From contig OY282378.1 in the NCBI GenBank assembly GCA_958295835.1, positions 558,001 to 622,000 on the forward strand: DNA of 64,000 nt, read 5' to 3'. The notes below the pieces were generated by a model. That model saw nothing but the letters and a program-made list of their open reading frames with translations, was not told where the DNA came from and made no database searches. This document shows, one piece after another, positions 35,221 through 47,322 of the stretch. This DNA is from an uncultured Gammaproteobacteria bacterium. GTDB lineage: Bacteria > Pseudomonadota > Gammaproteobacteria > HK1. The position numbers and the translations under genes are program-made. Each line of letters starts with the position of its first letter. Position 1 is the first letter of the stretch.

Positions 35221-36807
35221 ATGACCGAGCCGACCCGGACCACCGGCGATCGAATCGTCGCCACCTACGAGCTCCACGACCCCGGACGCTCCCCGGAAGC
35301 CCTCGCCGCCGCGATCGCCCTGGAGCAGACGGTGGAGGTGCCGCAAGCGCTGGCGGAAGCCGCCGGCCTTCCCTCCGGCGTCGTGGGCGAGATCGAGCGG
35401 ATCGATCGCGGCACGACAGGCGCCGCACGAGCGGTCCTGAGCTACGACCCCGCGGTGGTGGAGGCGGGCGGCGTACCGGCGCTCGTCAACCTCGTGTTCG
35501 GCAACGTCTCGATGATGCCCGGCGTGCGGCTGGTGGATCTCGCCTTCCCCGACCGCGTGCTCGCCACCTTCGACGGACCGCGTCACGGGGTGGCCGGCGT
35601 GCGGGCGCTCACCGGCGTGTACGGCCGTCCGCTACTCGCCACCGCGCTCAAGCCGCGGGGCGTCCCGGTCGCCCGACTGGTGGAGATGGCGGGCACCTTC
35701 GCGCGCGGCGGCGGCGACGTCATCAAGGACGATCAGAACCTCATCGACGGGTTCGAGGCGTTCAAGGACCGCGTGAGGCGATGCGCCGATGCGGTGGACG
35801 ATGCGAACCAGCGCACCGGGCGGCGCTGCCTGTACCTCCCCCACGTCACCGGCCCCTTGCCGTCGCTCGCCCGCCGGTTCGAGTACGCGGCGCGGCTCGG
35901 GCTCCCGGGCGTGCTCGTCTGCCCTTTCATCGCGGGGCTCGGCACCGCCCGCTCGCTCGCGCGCGATCACGACCTGATGCTCATGGCGCACCCCACCTTC
36001 TCCGGAGGCCACTTCGTCTCGCGGCGGGAGGGTATCGAGCACGGACTGTTGTTCGGGACCCTGCTTCGCATCGCCGGCGCGGACGTCGCGGTCTTCCCCA
36101 ACACCGGGGGCCGGTTCGAGTTCGGCCGAAAGGACTGCGCGAGCATCGCGGCGCGGCTCCGCGCGCCGCTGGGCCGGCTGCCGCCCGCCTGGCCGTGCCC
36201 GGCCGGCGGGATGAGCTTCGAGCAGCTTCCCGGGATGTGCGCGGACTACGGCCCCGACGCGGTGCTGCTGATCGGCGGCGCGCTCATCGGGCATGGCGAA
36301 GACCTCGAAGCGAGCACCCGCTCGTTCCTCGACGTCATCCGCGCTAACTCGGAGGAACGCCTGGAGCCGCCCCGGCCCCTTCCCGGGCCACCCGTCGATG
36401 CCCGCGCGCCGCGGGTGCTGGCCCACCGGCCGGGGTTCGAATGGAACGGCCGGCCGAGCTCCGTCTACAAGGATGCGCGCGATCTCGCGGAGGGCCTGGC
36501 CTTCAAGGGGGTGCGCAGGGTCGAGCTCGTCGGGCGGTTCGGCGAGCCCACCCGCACGGATCTGCGCTACTTCGAGATCGAGCCGGGCGGATACTCGAGC
36601 CTGGAGAAGCACTTGCACACCCACATCGTGATCGGCGCCCGCGGCCGCGGCGTGCTCGTCCTCGGACGCCGCCGGGAGACGCTGGCGCCGATGGACGTCG
36701 CCTGCATCGGGCCGCTGGAGGCCCACCAGTTGCGCAACGAATCGTCCGAGCCGTTCGGATTCTTCTGCATCGTCGACCATGACCGGGACCGGCCCGTGGC
36801 GCCGTGA
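35221..36807 (+). CDS. RuBisCO-like protein fused to a C-terminal cupin domain
   Basis: 528 residues. Residues 1 to about 385 are a RuBisCO large-chain homologue: LATALKPRGVP (the Lys-Pro of the active site), GGGDVIKDDQNLIDGF with the potential carbamate Lys169, HPTFSGGHF, and the phosphate-loop-like GGMSFEQ and LLIGGALIGHG. Where RuBisCO has K-D-D-E here it is K-D-D-Q172, so one metal ligand is altered; it is a form IV-type protein unlikely to fix CO2. From about 395 to the end is a cupin (GGYSSLEKHLHTHIVIG, then LAPMDVACIGPLEAHQL), with three His for a metal site. RuBisCO-like proteins act on enolate or 3-keto sugar acids. Fusion to a cupin is unusual to my knowledge. Alternative start ATG 35191. 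Confidence 0.85.
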   Translation: MTEPTRTTGDRIVATYELHDPGRSPEALAAAIALEQTVEVPQALAEAAGLPSGVVGEIERIDRGTTGAARAVLSYDPAVVEAGGVPALVNLVFGNVSMMPGVRLVDLAFPDRVLATFDGPRHGVAGVRALTGVYGRPLLATALKPRGVPVARLVEMAGTFARGGGDVIKDDQNLIDGFEAFKDRVRRCADAVDDANQRTGRRCLYLPHVTGPLPSLARRFEYAARLGLPGVLVCPFIAGLGTARSLARDHDLMLMAHPTFSGGHFVSRREGIEHGLLFGTLLRIAGADVAVFPNTGGRFEFGRKDCASIAARLRAPLGRLPPAWPCPAGGMSFEQLPGMCADYGPDAVLLIGGALIGHGEDLEASTRSFLDVIRANSEERLEPPRPLPGPPVDARAPRVLAHRPGFEWNGRPSSVYKDARDLAEGLAFKGVRRVELVGRFGEPTRTDLRYFEIEPGGYSSLEKHLHTHIVIGARGRGVLVLGRRRETLAPMDVACIGPLEAHQLRNESSEPFGFFCIVDHDRDRPVAP

Positions 36808-36921
36808 ATGCCGCCTCGTCGCCGGCTCACTCCATGAAACCGGGTCAACTCCAAACCAACGGGGGCGGAGGACACTTATCGGACTGTCCAATAATCGGGG
36901 TCCACTTCTGCCGGCTCGTCC

Positions 36922-37119
36922 CTACTTCCGCACGAATCCGAACCAGACATACAAGGCGATCAGGATGATCGCGATCACGGCGGCAACGCTTCCATACACC
37001 ACGTCCACCTGAAGCCCGAGGAACAGGGCGCCGCTGAACGCCAGGTACAGACCGGCAACAACGACGATATGCGCCGCGATCTTCAGCAGCTTCCTGGAGA
37101 TCGGATGCAACGCGGTCAA
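36922..37119 (-). CDS. small two-helix membrane protein
   Basis: 65 residues starting with TTG at 37119, preceded by CGGAG. Two hydrophobic segments (about 12-32 and 38-60; IAAHIVVVAGLYLAFSGALF, then VYGSVAAVIAIILIALYVWF) and a short basic C-terminus RK suggest an integral inner-membrane protein with both ends inside. I do not recognise the family. It stands alone between two unrelated genes. The 36808-36921 interval beside it contains nothing I can name. Confidence 0.55.
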   Translation of the reverse strand: MTALHPISRKLLKIAAHIVVVAGLYLAFSGALFLGLQVDVVYGSVAAVIAIILIALYVWFGFVRK

Positions 37120-37269
37120 ACTCCGGGATTCACCGAAGCACCGGGCTCCGATCCCGATCGGCGATGCATGTCGGCGGGAATCCCCACGGCGCGGGCGATG
37201 CCTCCGGGAGCGGGGCCGACCAGGCTTCCCCCGCAGTGAATGCCGGCCGGAACATGCCCGCCGCGCCTC

Positions 37270-38037
37270 TCAGTTGCTCCCCGTCACGGCGCGGAGGGCC
37301 GGGCCGATCTCCCGGTTGAGCACGAGGTCCGCCAGCGCGTCGAGCTCCGTCGGCTCGCGGTTGAGGATCACCAGGGTCGCGCCTAGCCGCTTCGCCCGGA
37401 CCGGGAACCCCGCCGCGGGATGGACGACCAGCGAGGAGCCGATCGCGAGAAAGAGGTCGCATTCCGCCGTCGCCGCCTCGGCGCGTCGCATCGCCGCCTC
37501 CGGCATCGCCTGCCCGAACGAGACGGTCGCGGTCTTCACGTGCCCGCCGCATCGGTCGCAGACCGGCAGCGCGCCGTCGCGCTCGAACGCATCGAGGATG
37601 GGATCGAGCGGGTACGGGGCCTCGCATTCGATGCACTTCGCGTACGTCGAGTTCCCGTGCAGCTCGACGACCCGCTCGGGGGGCACCCCGGAGCGCTGGT
37701 GCAACCCGTCGATGTTCTGCGTGATCACGGTGGTCACGATGCCGCGGTGGACGAGCGAGGCGACGGCCCGGTGGCCGTGGTTCGGCTCCGCGTGCGCCAT
37801 CGTGCGGTGGCTCTCGGCTCGCTGGCTCCACGCCTCGCGCCGCGCCGGTTCAGACGCGACGAAGTCGCGGAAATCGACCGGCCGGCGCCGTGACCAGATG
37901 CCGCCGGGACTGCGGAAGTCGGGGATCCCGGACTCGGTGCTGATACCCGCGCCGGTGAACACGACGGCGCGGCGGGCGCCTTCGATGAGGGCGCGCAGCC
38001 GTTCGAGGTCCGGATCGCCGGCGATGGGAGCGCTCAA
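37270..38037 (-). CDS. cobB: Sir2-family NAD-dependent protein deacylase
   Basis: 255-residue sirtuin. NAD-binding motif VVFTGAGISTESGIPDFRS, catalytic TQNIDGLHQRSG and His in ELHGNS, then a four-cysteine zinc site (AKCIEC and PVCDRC) and VSFGQAMP, SSLVVHPAAGFP. It removes acetyl or other acyl groups from lysines. The TTG at 38037 was chosen because GGAGG lies 6 bases upstream and the start overlaps the previous stop (TTGA), coupling it to the thioesterase gene. The symbol is by family resemblance. Confidence 0.9.
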   Translation of the reverse strand: MSAPIAGDPDLERLRALIEGARRAVVFTGAGISTESGIPDFRSPGGIWSRRRPVDFRDFVASEPARREAWSQRAESHRTMAHAEPNHGHRAVASLVHRGIVTTVITQNIDGLHQRSGVPPERVVELHGNSTYAKCIECEAPYPLDPILDAFERDGALPVCDRCGGHVKTATVSFGQAMPEAAMRRAEAATAECDLFLAIGSSLVVHPAAGFPVRAKRLGATLVILNREPTELDALADLVLNREIGPALRAVTGSN

Positions 38038-38483
38038 TGTCGCCTCCTGCTTCGGCCGCGTTTCGGCAGGTGTGCCGAGAGGCATTCCGGGACCGGGACG
38101 ATCGTGCGGCCGGCAAGGTCCATGATCACGCTGGTGCACCGTCCGTCGATGGCGATGCGCCCGTCCGGCTTGATGATCTCGTGGGCCAGGGTGAAGCTCT
38201 TCGTTCCCATCGAGACCGGGCGGGTCGTGATCCTGAGCGTTTCTCCCAGGAAGCATTCCGCGCGGTAGTGGTAGTCGATGTTGACGACGACGGTGCCGAA
38301 CCGTTCCCCGTCGCCCTCATACAGCCCGCGGTCTCGATACCACCGCCCCCTCGCCCGCTCCAGGTAGCGCACCGCCTCGACGTGGTTGAGGTGCCCGAGC
38401 TCGTCGCAGTGGGCCTCCGTGACCGTGATGAGCGTCTTGCCGTCCATGACGATGCCGCATCCACCCCGATCGGCCGATTCCAC
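38034..38483 (-). CDS. hotdog-fold acyl-CoA thioesterase (4-hydroxybenzoyl-CoA thioesterase type)
   Basis: 149 residues at most. CDELGHLNHVEAVRYLERAR is the catalytic D-x3-H-x-N-x3-Y-x5-E pattern of 4HBT/YbgC thioesterases. It hydrolyses a small acyl-CoA; the substrate is unknown. Start uncertain: GTG 38483 gives the full frame, but ATG 38447 begins closer to the conserved fold. It is downstream of the amidohydrolase gene by 18 bases and overlaps the sirtuin start, forming a three-gene operon. Confidence 0.85.
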   Translation of the reverse strand: MESADRGGCGIVMDGKTLITVTEAHCDELGHLNHVEAVRYLERARGRWYRDRGLYEGDGERFGTVVVNIDYHYRAECFLGETLRITTRPVSMGTKSFTLAHEIIKPDGRIAIDGRCTSVIMDLAGRTIVPVPECLSAHLPKRGRSRRRH

Positions 38484-38501
38484 CGTGGGGCGCGCGGGGG
38501 C

Positions 38502-39860
38502 TCACCGCGCGACGATGCCGCCGTACTTCGCGACGAAGCGCCCCCACGCCGCATCCGCAGCCGCACCGGCGTCGTCGATCAGCGCCCGCGCGTCCGCCGT
38601 CTTCAGCTCGAAGTCCTCGACGAGGACGTTGCCGTCGACCATCACCAGCTCCACGTCCTTCGAATGCGCGTGGTACACGAGGTTCTGCACCGGATCGAGG
38701 GTCGGGGTCAGGCCGAAGCGGCGGTAGTCGAGCATCTGGAGATCGGCGCGCTTGCCGGGCTCGATGGAGCCGATCTCGGCCCCCATCCCCAGCGCCTCCG
38801 CGCCGCCCATCGTCGCGAGCCGCAGGACCTCGGGGCATTGCATGACCGTCGCGCTGCCAGTCTTGATCCGGGCCATGGTCACGCACGCCCGCAGCACCTC
38901 GAAGTGATCCGCGAACATGTTGTCGATGCCGAGGGAGACCGGGATGCCGCGGGACCGGTACTCGACCACCGGCGCGATGTGCCCGCGCACCGCGTTCATC
39001 AGCGGGCAGTGCGCGACGGCGGCCATCGACGCGGCGAGCACGTCCACATCCGGATCGGCGACGACGTAGCAGTGCGCGCAGACCGTGTCCGCGGCGAGCA
39101 TCCCCGAATCGCGCGCGTACTCGAACGAGCTCCGGCCCCGCAGGCGTTGCATCACCTCCACCTCGTACTCGCCCCACCCGAGGTGGATGCTGGTGCGCAG
39201 ACCCATCCGATCCGCGGTCTCGCGGCTCGCGCGCAGCAGCTCCGGGGAGGAGGAGATGGTCATGTTCGGGGTCATCATCACCCGGATGCGCCCGCCGGCC
39301 CTGCCGTGCCAGCGCTCCGCGAAATCCACCGCCTGGCGAAGCTGGGCCTCGCGCAGCGCTTCGTCGTAGCGGTACTCGTCCTTGGCCATCGCATCGACGT
39401 CGACATCGAAGGTCATCACGCCCATGAAGCTGCGCACCCCGAGCGATTCGACGAAGGGGGCGAAGACGTCGGCCTCCTCCTCCATCTCCAGCGTGGTGGT
39501 CACCCCGCTCTTCAGGAGCTCCGCGTAGGTGAGCGAGCCGACCGCGAGGCGCTCCTCGCGGCTCGCAACCGTGGCCATCGGGAAGTACTGGCCGGTCACG
39601 CAGCCGAGCCCCACGTCCTCGGCGCGCCCGCGGAAGAAGGTGTAGCCGACGTGGTTGTGGGTGCTGACGAAGCCGGGCAGCACGACCTTGCCGCGGCCGT
39701 CCATGACGCGCCCGGCGCCGGCCGCGTGCGCCGCCTCGACCCTGGCGCTCGGACCCACCGCGGCGATGCGCCCGTCCTCGACGTAGACCGCGCCGTCCTC
39801 GATCACGCGGTTCCCGGCATCCACCGTCAGCACGGTGGCGTTTCTGATGAGCAGGCGCAT
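38502..39860 (-). CDS. amidohydrolase of the TRZ/ATZ/5-methylthioadenosine deaminase group
   Basis: 452-residue metal-dependent hydrolase. The HxH pair is in LPGFVSTHNHVGYTFFRG, the third His in SIHLGWGEYE, the fourth in VCAHCYV and the Asp in SLGIDNMFADH; the C-terminal IEPGKRADLQMLDYRRF completes the composite barrel. Family members deaminate or dechlorinate aromatic amines and adenosine-like compounds. The substrate is unknown. First gene of the operon with thioesterase and sirtuin; the sequence shows no obvious reason for the grouping. Confidence 0.88.
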   Translation of the reverse strand: MRLLIRNATVLTVDAGNRVIEDGAVYVEDGRIAAVGPSARVEAAHAAGAGRVMDGRGKVVLPGFVSTHNHVGYTFFRGRAEDVGLGCVTGQYFPMATVASREERLAVGSLTYAELLKSGVTTTLEMEEEADVFAPFVESLGVRSFMGVMTFDVDVDAMAKDEYRYDEALREAQLRQAVDFAERWHGRAGGRIRVMMTPNMTISSSPELLRASRETADRMGLRTSIHLGWGEYEVEVMQRLRGRSSFEYARDSGMLAADTVCAHCYVVADPDVDVLAASMAAVAHCPLMNAVRGHIAPVVEYRSRGIPVSLGIDNMFADHFEVLRACVTMARIKTGSATVMQCPEVLRLATMGGAEALGMGAEIGSIEPGKRADLQMLDYRRFGLTPTLDPVQNLVYHAHSKDVELVMVDGNVLVEDFELKTADARALIDDAGAAADAAWGRFVAKYGGIVAR

Positions 39861-40017
39861 GGCGTCTTCCCGGCAGTCGTCGCGGGCGCCAAGCGTACAC
39901 CGGCCCGCGCGCGGATGCTTCGGATAGCGGCGGACCTCCGGGCAGTGGTCCGGGTCGGGGCTGGTGGGAAATGCGGGTTATCATGCGCGGACACCCGCCG
40001 CCCATGGAGATCGGGAC

Positions 40018-40230
40018 ATGTTCGAATTGCTGCGATCGAGCACGCTGCGCCAGCTTCTCGCGCGACAGGCGCCGGCGCTCGCCCTCTCGCTCATCGTCGC
40101 CGAGCTGTTCTACAAGTTCGGCAGCTTCACGCTGGAATGCCTCGGCTTTCTCGCCACGTGGTTCGTGCTGGACGCGATGTTCGCGCAGATCGGCCGCGTC
40201 CTCTCCAAGCCGGCCGAGGGCAAGACCTGA
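40018..40230 (+). CDS. small membrane-associated protein
   Basis: 70 residues, ATG at 40018 with GGAGA about 8 bases upstream. Hydrophobic stretches (LALSLIVAELFYKFGSF and LECLGFLATWFVLDAMFA) suggest one or two membrane passes, followed by a basic tail. Not recognised. It lies alone between the divergent amidohydrolase operon and the VPS10-type gene. Good start signals and codon use make it probably real. Confidence 0.55.
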   Translation: MFELLRSSTLRQLLARQAPALALSLIVAELFYKFGSFTLECLGFLATWFVLDAMFAQIGRVLSKPAEGKT

Positions 40231-40456
40231 GCGCGATCCGGACCATTCGGATCATCCGGACCGGATCGCCCTCGGCTCGAATCCGGCCCGGGTCCGATCC
40301 AGCTAGAAACCAGGCGAGCCGAATGGAACGCCATCCTGCTTGAATCCGGCCGGAATCCGACCCGCGATCGTCCCCGGCGCTCGCGCCGCGGCCGGTTCCG
40401 GACCGGATCGCCCCCAGCCGCATCTCCGCCTTCCGCCCTCCGCCAGGAAACACACG

Positions 40457-44038
<3,582 letters not shown>

Positions 44039-44090
44039 AGGTGTCCGGACGCCCCCGTCGAGTCCGTGCGACACCACAGGAGCCAGCGAC

Positions 44091-45032
44091 ATGATTTCGA
44101 GCAAGGCCCCGGAGAAGAAGACCATCGAAGTGCTCGGCCGGCGCATGGCCTACGTCGAGACGGGCGAGGGCGACCCGGTCGTGTTTCAGCACGGCAATCC
44201 GACCTCCTCGTACCTGTGGCGCAACGTCATGCCTCACGTGGCCCCCTTCGCCCGCTGCATCGCCATCGACCTCATCGGCATGGGCGATTCGGAGAAGCTG
44301 GACGATTCCGGGCCCGAGCGCTACCGCTTCGTCGAGCATCGTGCATTCCTCGACGCGGCGCTGGCCGCGCTGGGCGTGGAGTCGAACGTCACTTGGGTGG
44401 TGCACGACTGGGGCTCCGCCCTGGGTTTCGACTGGGCGAATCGGCATCGCGACGCGACGCGGGGCATCGCCTACATGGAAGCGATCGTCCGCCCATTGAC
44501 GTGGGCGGAGTGGCCCGACAAGGCGCGGCGGGTCTTCCAGGGGTTCCGTTCCGAGGCGGGCGAGCGGATGGTGCTCGCGGACAACGTATTCGTCGAGCGG
44601 GTCCTGCCCGGCTCGGTCCTGCGCAAGCTGGCCGAAGACGAGATGGCCGTCTACCGGGCGCCGTACCTCGAGCCGGGCGAGTCGCGACGCCCGACCTTGA
44701 CGTGGCCGCGGGAGATTCCGATCGAAGGCACGCCGTCGGACGTGACCGAGATCGTCCGAAGCTATGCGGAATGGATGAGCGGGAACGATCTGCCCAAGCT
44801 GTTCGTCAACGCCGAGCCCGGGGCGATCCTGACCGGCCCCCAACGCGAATTCTGCCGCCGGTGGAAGAACCAGGAGGAGGTGACCGTACCGGGCGCCCAC
44901 TTTATCCAGGAGGATTCACCGCACGAGATCGGGCAGGCGGTCGCCGCCTTCGTGCAGCGCATCGCCGAACCGCACGCCACTCCCAATTCGCTGCCCACGG
45001 ACCTTGCCGCGGCTTCGCGGAGCCGGCGTTGA
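44091..45032 (+). CDS. dhaA: haloalkane dehalogenase (HLD-II type)
   Basis: 313-residue alpha/beta hydrolase, close in length to DhaA/LinB. Nucleophile Asp106 in VVHDWGSALGF, catalytic Glu130 in AYMEAIVRP, His270 in PGAHFIQED, and halide-stabilising Asn36 (HGNPTSSYLW) and Trp107 are all in place. It converts haloalkanes to alcohols and halide in the cytoplasm. CAGGAG precedes the ATG by 9 bases. It starts 52 bases after the VPS10-type gene. Its last 50 codons and 3' flank are duplicated at 47323-47592. Confidence 0.92.
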   Translation: MISSKAPEKKTIEVLGRRMAYVETGEGDPVVFQHGNPTSSYLWRNVMPHVAPFARCIAIDLIGMGDSEKLDDSGPERYRFVEHRAFLDAALAALGVESNVTWVVHDWGSALGFDWANRHRDATRGIAYMEAIVRPLTWAEWPDKARRVFQGFRSEAGERMVLADNVFVERVLPGSVLRKLAEDEMAVYRAPYLEPGESRRPTLTWPREIPIEGTPSDVTEIVRSYAEWMSGNDLPKLFVNAEPGAILTGPQREFCRRWKNQEEVTVPGAHFIQEDSPHEIGQAVAAFVQRIAEPHATPNSLPTDLAAASRSRR

Positions 45033-45151
45033 ACGATCGGATACCCTCCTCTGGAAATGGAGGGAGGCATACTGCTTCGACCAACTGCATGAGGCGGCCA
45101 TCGCGGGCCTGACTCAAGCAAATCACCCTCCGGGATTCCCGGAGCGGTTCA
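44880..45151. repeat. dehalogenase-tail/IS3-end repeat, copy A
   Basis: From 44880 (codons for VTVPGAHF) through the dehalogenase stop and 119 bases beyond, the sequence recurs at 47323-47592 with scattered substitutions and small indels. The unit ends in an IS3-type terminal sequence (minus strand TGAACCGCTCCGGGAATCCC), related to the ends of the miniature element at 8672-8776. No transposase frame is left. Confidence 0.8.
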
Positions 45152-45221
45152 CTGCACAAGATTTCGAGCGCCAAGGGATTACGCCGGCCCGACCGCGGCG
45201 CCGACGCACGCCATGCCCGAT

Positions 45222-46505
45222 TCACCATCCCACGACGGTCGCCAGTCCGTGGTTCTCGATTTGACGGCGGATCACTTCTGTGGAGACACCATATTCGTGG
45301 CCGAGCTCGTCCACTTGCTCCGGCTCCACCAGAGAGCTCCCCAACCGTCCGCGCAGGGATTCCGCCGGCGCGAGAAGCTCCGCGGCGAACGCCCGGGACT
45401 GTGCTTGGCGGTCCGTCGCCAGTGAACTGAGAATCGCGGGTCCGGGTCCGGACCTGCCCAGGTAATCGCCCAGAGCACGTGCTTGCAGGAACCGTCTTCC
45501 TGATTCGACCCTCGGCGTCACCACGCACGCCGGCGCATCCGCCGCCACCAGCCCTTGAATGCGTGTCGAAGGCGCTGGCCTCTCGTGGGAACGAAGCGCC
45601 AGCGAGCCGTTCCGGGCGAAGTCGAATCGGCCGCTGTCGCCGGTGCCGAGCTGGTGGTGAACCGAACGCGCCAGAGCGTAGCCTCGCCTCCAGGGCTCCT
45701 CCGCCGACCAGGGCTCCGCCGCCGACAGCGACGGCAGCGCTCGCCGGACATCCGCCCAGCCGCCGCTCGCCGTCTCCTCAAGATCTTTGAACGCCTGGGA
45801 CAGCCAGTGGCCCACCTCCGGCAGGCAGTCCGCGCTTGCCGTGGCAGCCAGCGCGTCGTCGCGTATGGAAGGCTCGGTGTGTTCCCAGAAGGTCACGATT
45901 GCGGCGGCCAGAGCATCCGGGACATCGAAGGGATCGATACCGAGCAGCGCGGCCGCGCGGCTGAATTCCCGTTCGTCGGGGTCGAGCGCATTGACCGCCG
46001 CCCATTCGCGATCGAGGGTTTCCAGGGGCAGGCCGTGGCCCCGGAGCCTTTCAAGCACGGCGTCGACAAGATCGCGGAACTGCGCTTCCAACTCCTCCGG
46101 CTCGACGCTCGCCTCCCCTTCACCGACGAATTCGATCCGGGCGTGCGCCGGTTCGTGTCGCCGCCACCGGAGACGTATCCGCTCCGGTGCGGGCACCATG
46201 GTCAGGCTCGGGAGAACGAAACCGTCGCCGGCAAACGCCAGGTTGTGCCTGCACTCGAAACCGGGGTTCTGCTCCCCCGTGTTCTCGACCTCGTGGAAGA
46301 GGTGCCACCAGTTGCCGACCAGCCACTCCGCAACGTGGACCAGAGGGACGACGACGTGATCCCGCCAGGAGCGGCTCGGACGGTCGAGCACGGAGGTGAT
46401 GGTCACGCTGCCCACCTCGATGGAAAGCGCGGCCATGGTGTGGCAGGAGAGACGATCCGGCGACGGCGGGGCGTCGACCCAATCGAAGCGAAAACGGACG
46501 CTCAT
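45222..46505 (-). CDS. ImmA/IrrE-like protein lacking the HExxH motif
   Basis: 427 residues. The C-terminal third resembles ImmA/IrrE metallopeptidases: RAFAAELLAPAESLRGRLG, EPEQVDELGHEYGVSTEVI and RQIENHGLA. Where the zinc-binding H-E-x-x-H helix should stand the sequence reads FLQARALGDYLG, so the catalytic residues are gone and it is probably a non-catalytic sensor. The N-terminal 330 residues are unrecognised, with many Trp and acidic residues. The ATG at 46505 overlaps the stop of the 131-aa gene (ATGA). The pair likely forms a toxin-antitoxin-like or regulatory module; that is inference from layout. Confidence 0.65.
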   Translation of the reverse strand: MSVRFRFDWVDAPPSPDRLSCHTMAALSIEVGSVTITSVLDRPSRSWRDHVVVPLVHVAEWLVGNWWHLFHEVENTGEQNPGFECRHNLAFAGDGFVLPSLTMVPAPERIRLRWRRHEPAHARIEFVGEGEASVEPEELEAQFRDLVDAVLERLRGHGLPLETLDREWAAVNALDPDEREFSRAAALLGIDPFDVPDALAAAIVTFWEHTEPSIRDDALAATASADCLPEVGHWLSQAFKDLEETASGGWADVRRALPSLSAAEPWSAEEPWRRGYALARSVHHQLGTGDSGRFDFARNGSLALRSHERPAPSTRIQGLVAADAPACVVTPRVESGRRFLQARALGDYLGRSGPGPAILSSLATDRQAQSRAFAAELLAPAESLRGRLGSSLVEPEQVDELGHEYGVSTEVIRRQIENHGLATVVGW

Positions 46506-46897
46506 GACAGCCCCCTCACCCGTTGCTCCGGGCTGAGTGGATATCCATGGTACTCTCCGGACCCTGGTGAGCCCTGCCGGGCTTCGAACACCATGTCTCC
46601 TTCGCGATACCAGACATAGCGCGGATAGCCGCCGTCCCAGACCCCGACCTGCCCTGCCCTCACTGCATCCCGGAGCCAACCCTCGACGAGCTCCCGGCAA
46701 TCGGCCAAGTCACGCGGGCACATGCTGGCATCGGGCCGCCGACAGTGGGACGTTCCGGCGAAGCTGGGCCGATCCTTGTGGTACGGGCTGCCGACGTACC
46801 GGCAGGATTCGGCGACCTCCGCCAGGTCAATGCCATGCGGCGGCGCGACGATCCTGCGCGCCTTCGGGTTGTTACGCTGGTGACGCGGTTTTCGCAT
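46502..46897 (-). CDS. 131-aa protein of unknown function paired with the ImmA-like protein
   Basis: A basic N-terminus (RKPRHQRNNPKARRI) is followed by CRYVGSPYHKDRPSFAG, a Cys-containing RRPDASMCPRDLADCRELVE segment, then AVRAGQVGVWDGGYPRYVWY. I recall the YVGSPxHK pattern in small proteins next to ImmA/IrrE or helix-turn-helix genes, but no function is known to me. It overlaps the HEPN remnant upstream by 26 bases and the ImmA-like gene downstream by 4, so all three were one operon. Confidence 0.6.
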   Translation of the reverse strand: MRKPRHQRNNPKARRIVAPPHGIDLAEVAESCRYVGSPYHKDRPSFAGTSHCRRPDASMCPRDLADCRELVEGWLRDAVRAGQVGVWDGGYPRYVWYREGDMVFEARQGSPGSGEYHGYPLSPEQRVRGLS

Positions 46898-47322
46898 GAT
46901 CGCGGTACCGATTCAGAATCTCTCGACAAATACCCTCCGCCTGCTTGCGGTCCCCATCATCTACCGACTCCGCCCGATTGTGGGCAAGCGGATTCCTCAC
47001 TTTGGCGAGGATGTTGAATTTCAAGGCCCAGCTTTGCTTGTCTTTTCCAAGTAGAGGTTCGCCAAGGTTTGCCCAATCGGCGGACATTATCTTGTACAGA
47101 TCCATGGGATAACTGTAGGAGAGCAGAGAGGGTTCGGCGTTATGGAGGCCGAATTTCTGTTGTTCTGCATCACGCAATTTCCGACATTCATCGATCATCG
47201 GTTTGAGCTTCGGCCGTGCTTTGCCAAGCGCATTTGGCCACACCGGACCGAAATTTCCTTCAAGGTTGCGTTCTAAAACATCTCTCAGCGCTCGCTCGGT
47301 ATCTCGCCATAACGGCCAGATG
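46872..47322 (-). pseudogene. Swt1-type HEPN domain, N-terminally truncated
   Basis: About 150 residues running from [20 protein letters not shown] to a stop at 46872, with KFNILAKVRNPLAHNRAES. RNPLAH fits the HEPN ribonuclease motif R-x4-H. At 47322 the sequence switches abruptly to the antisense of the duplicated dehalogenase tail, so the original start and N-terminal part have been lost. It was the first gene of a HEPN / 131-aa / ImmA-like operon. It may still be expressed as part of a fused reading frame, but I treat it as a remnant. Confidence 0.6.

Noticed and set aside
35221..36807. True CO2-fixing RuBisCO
   Set aside because: The metal-ligand motif is altered, the chain is divergent and carries a cupin; no phosphoribulokinase or carboxysome genes are present.
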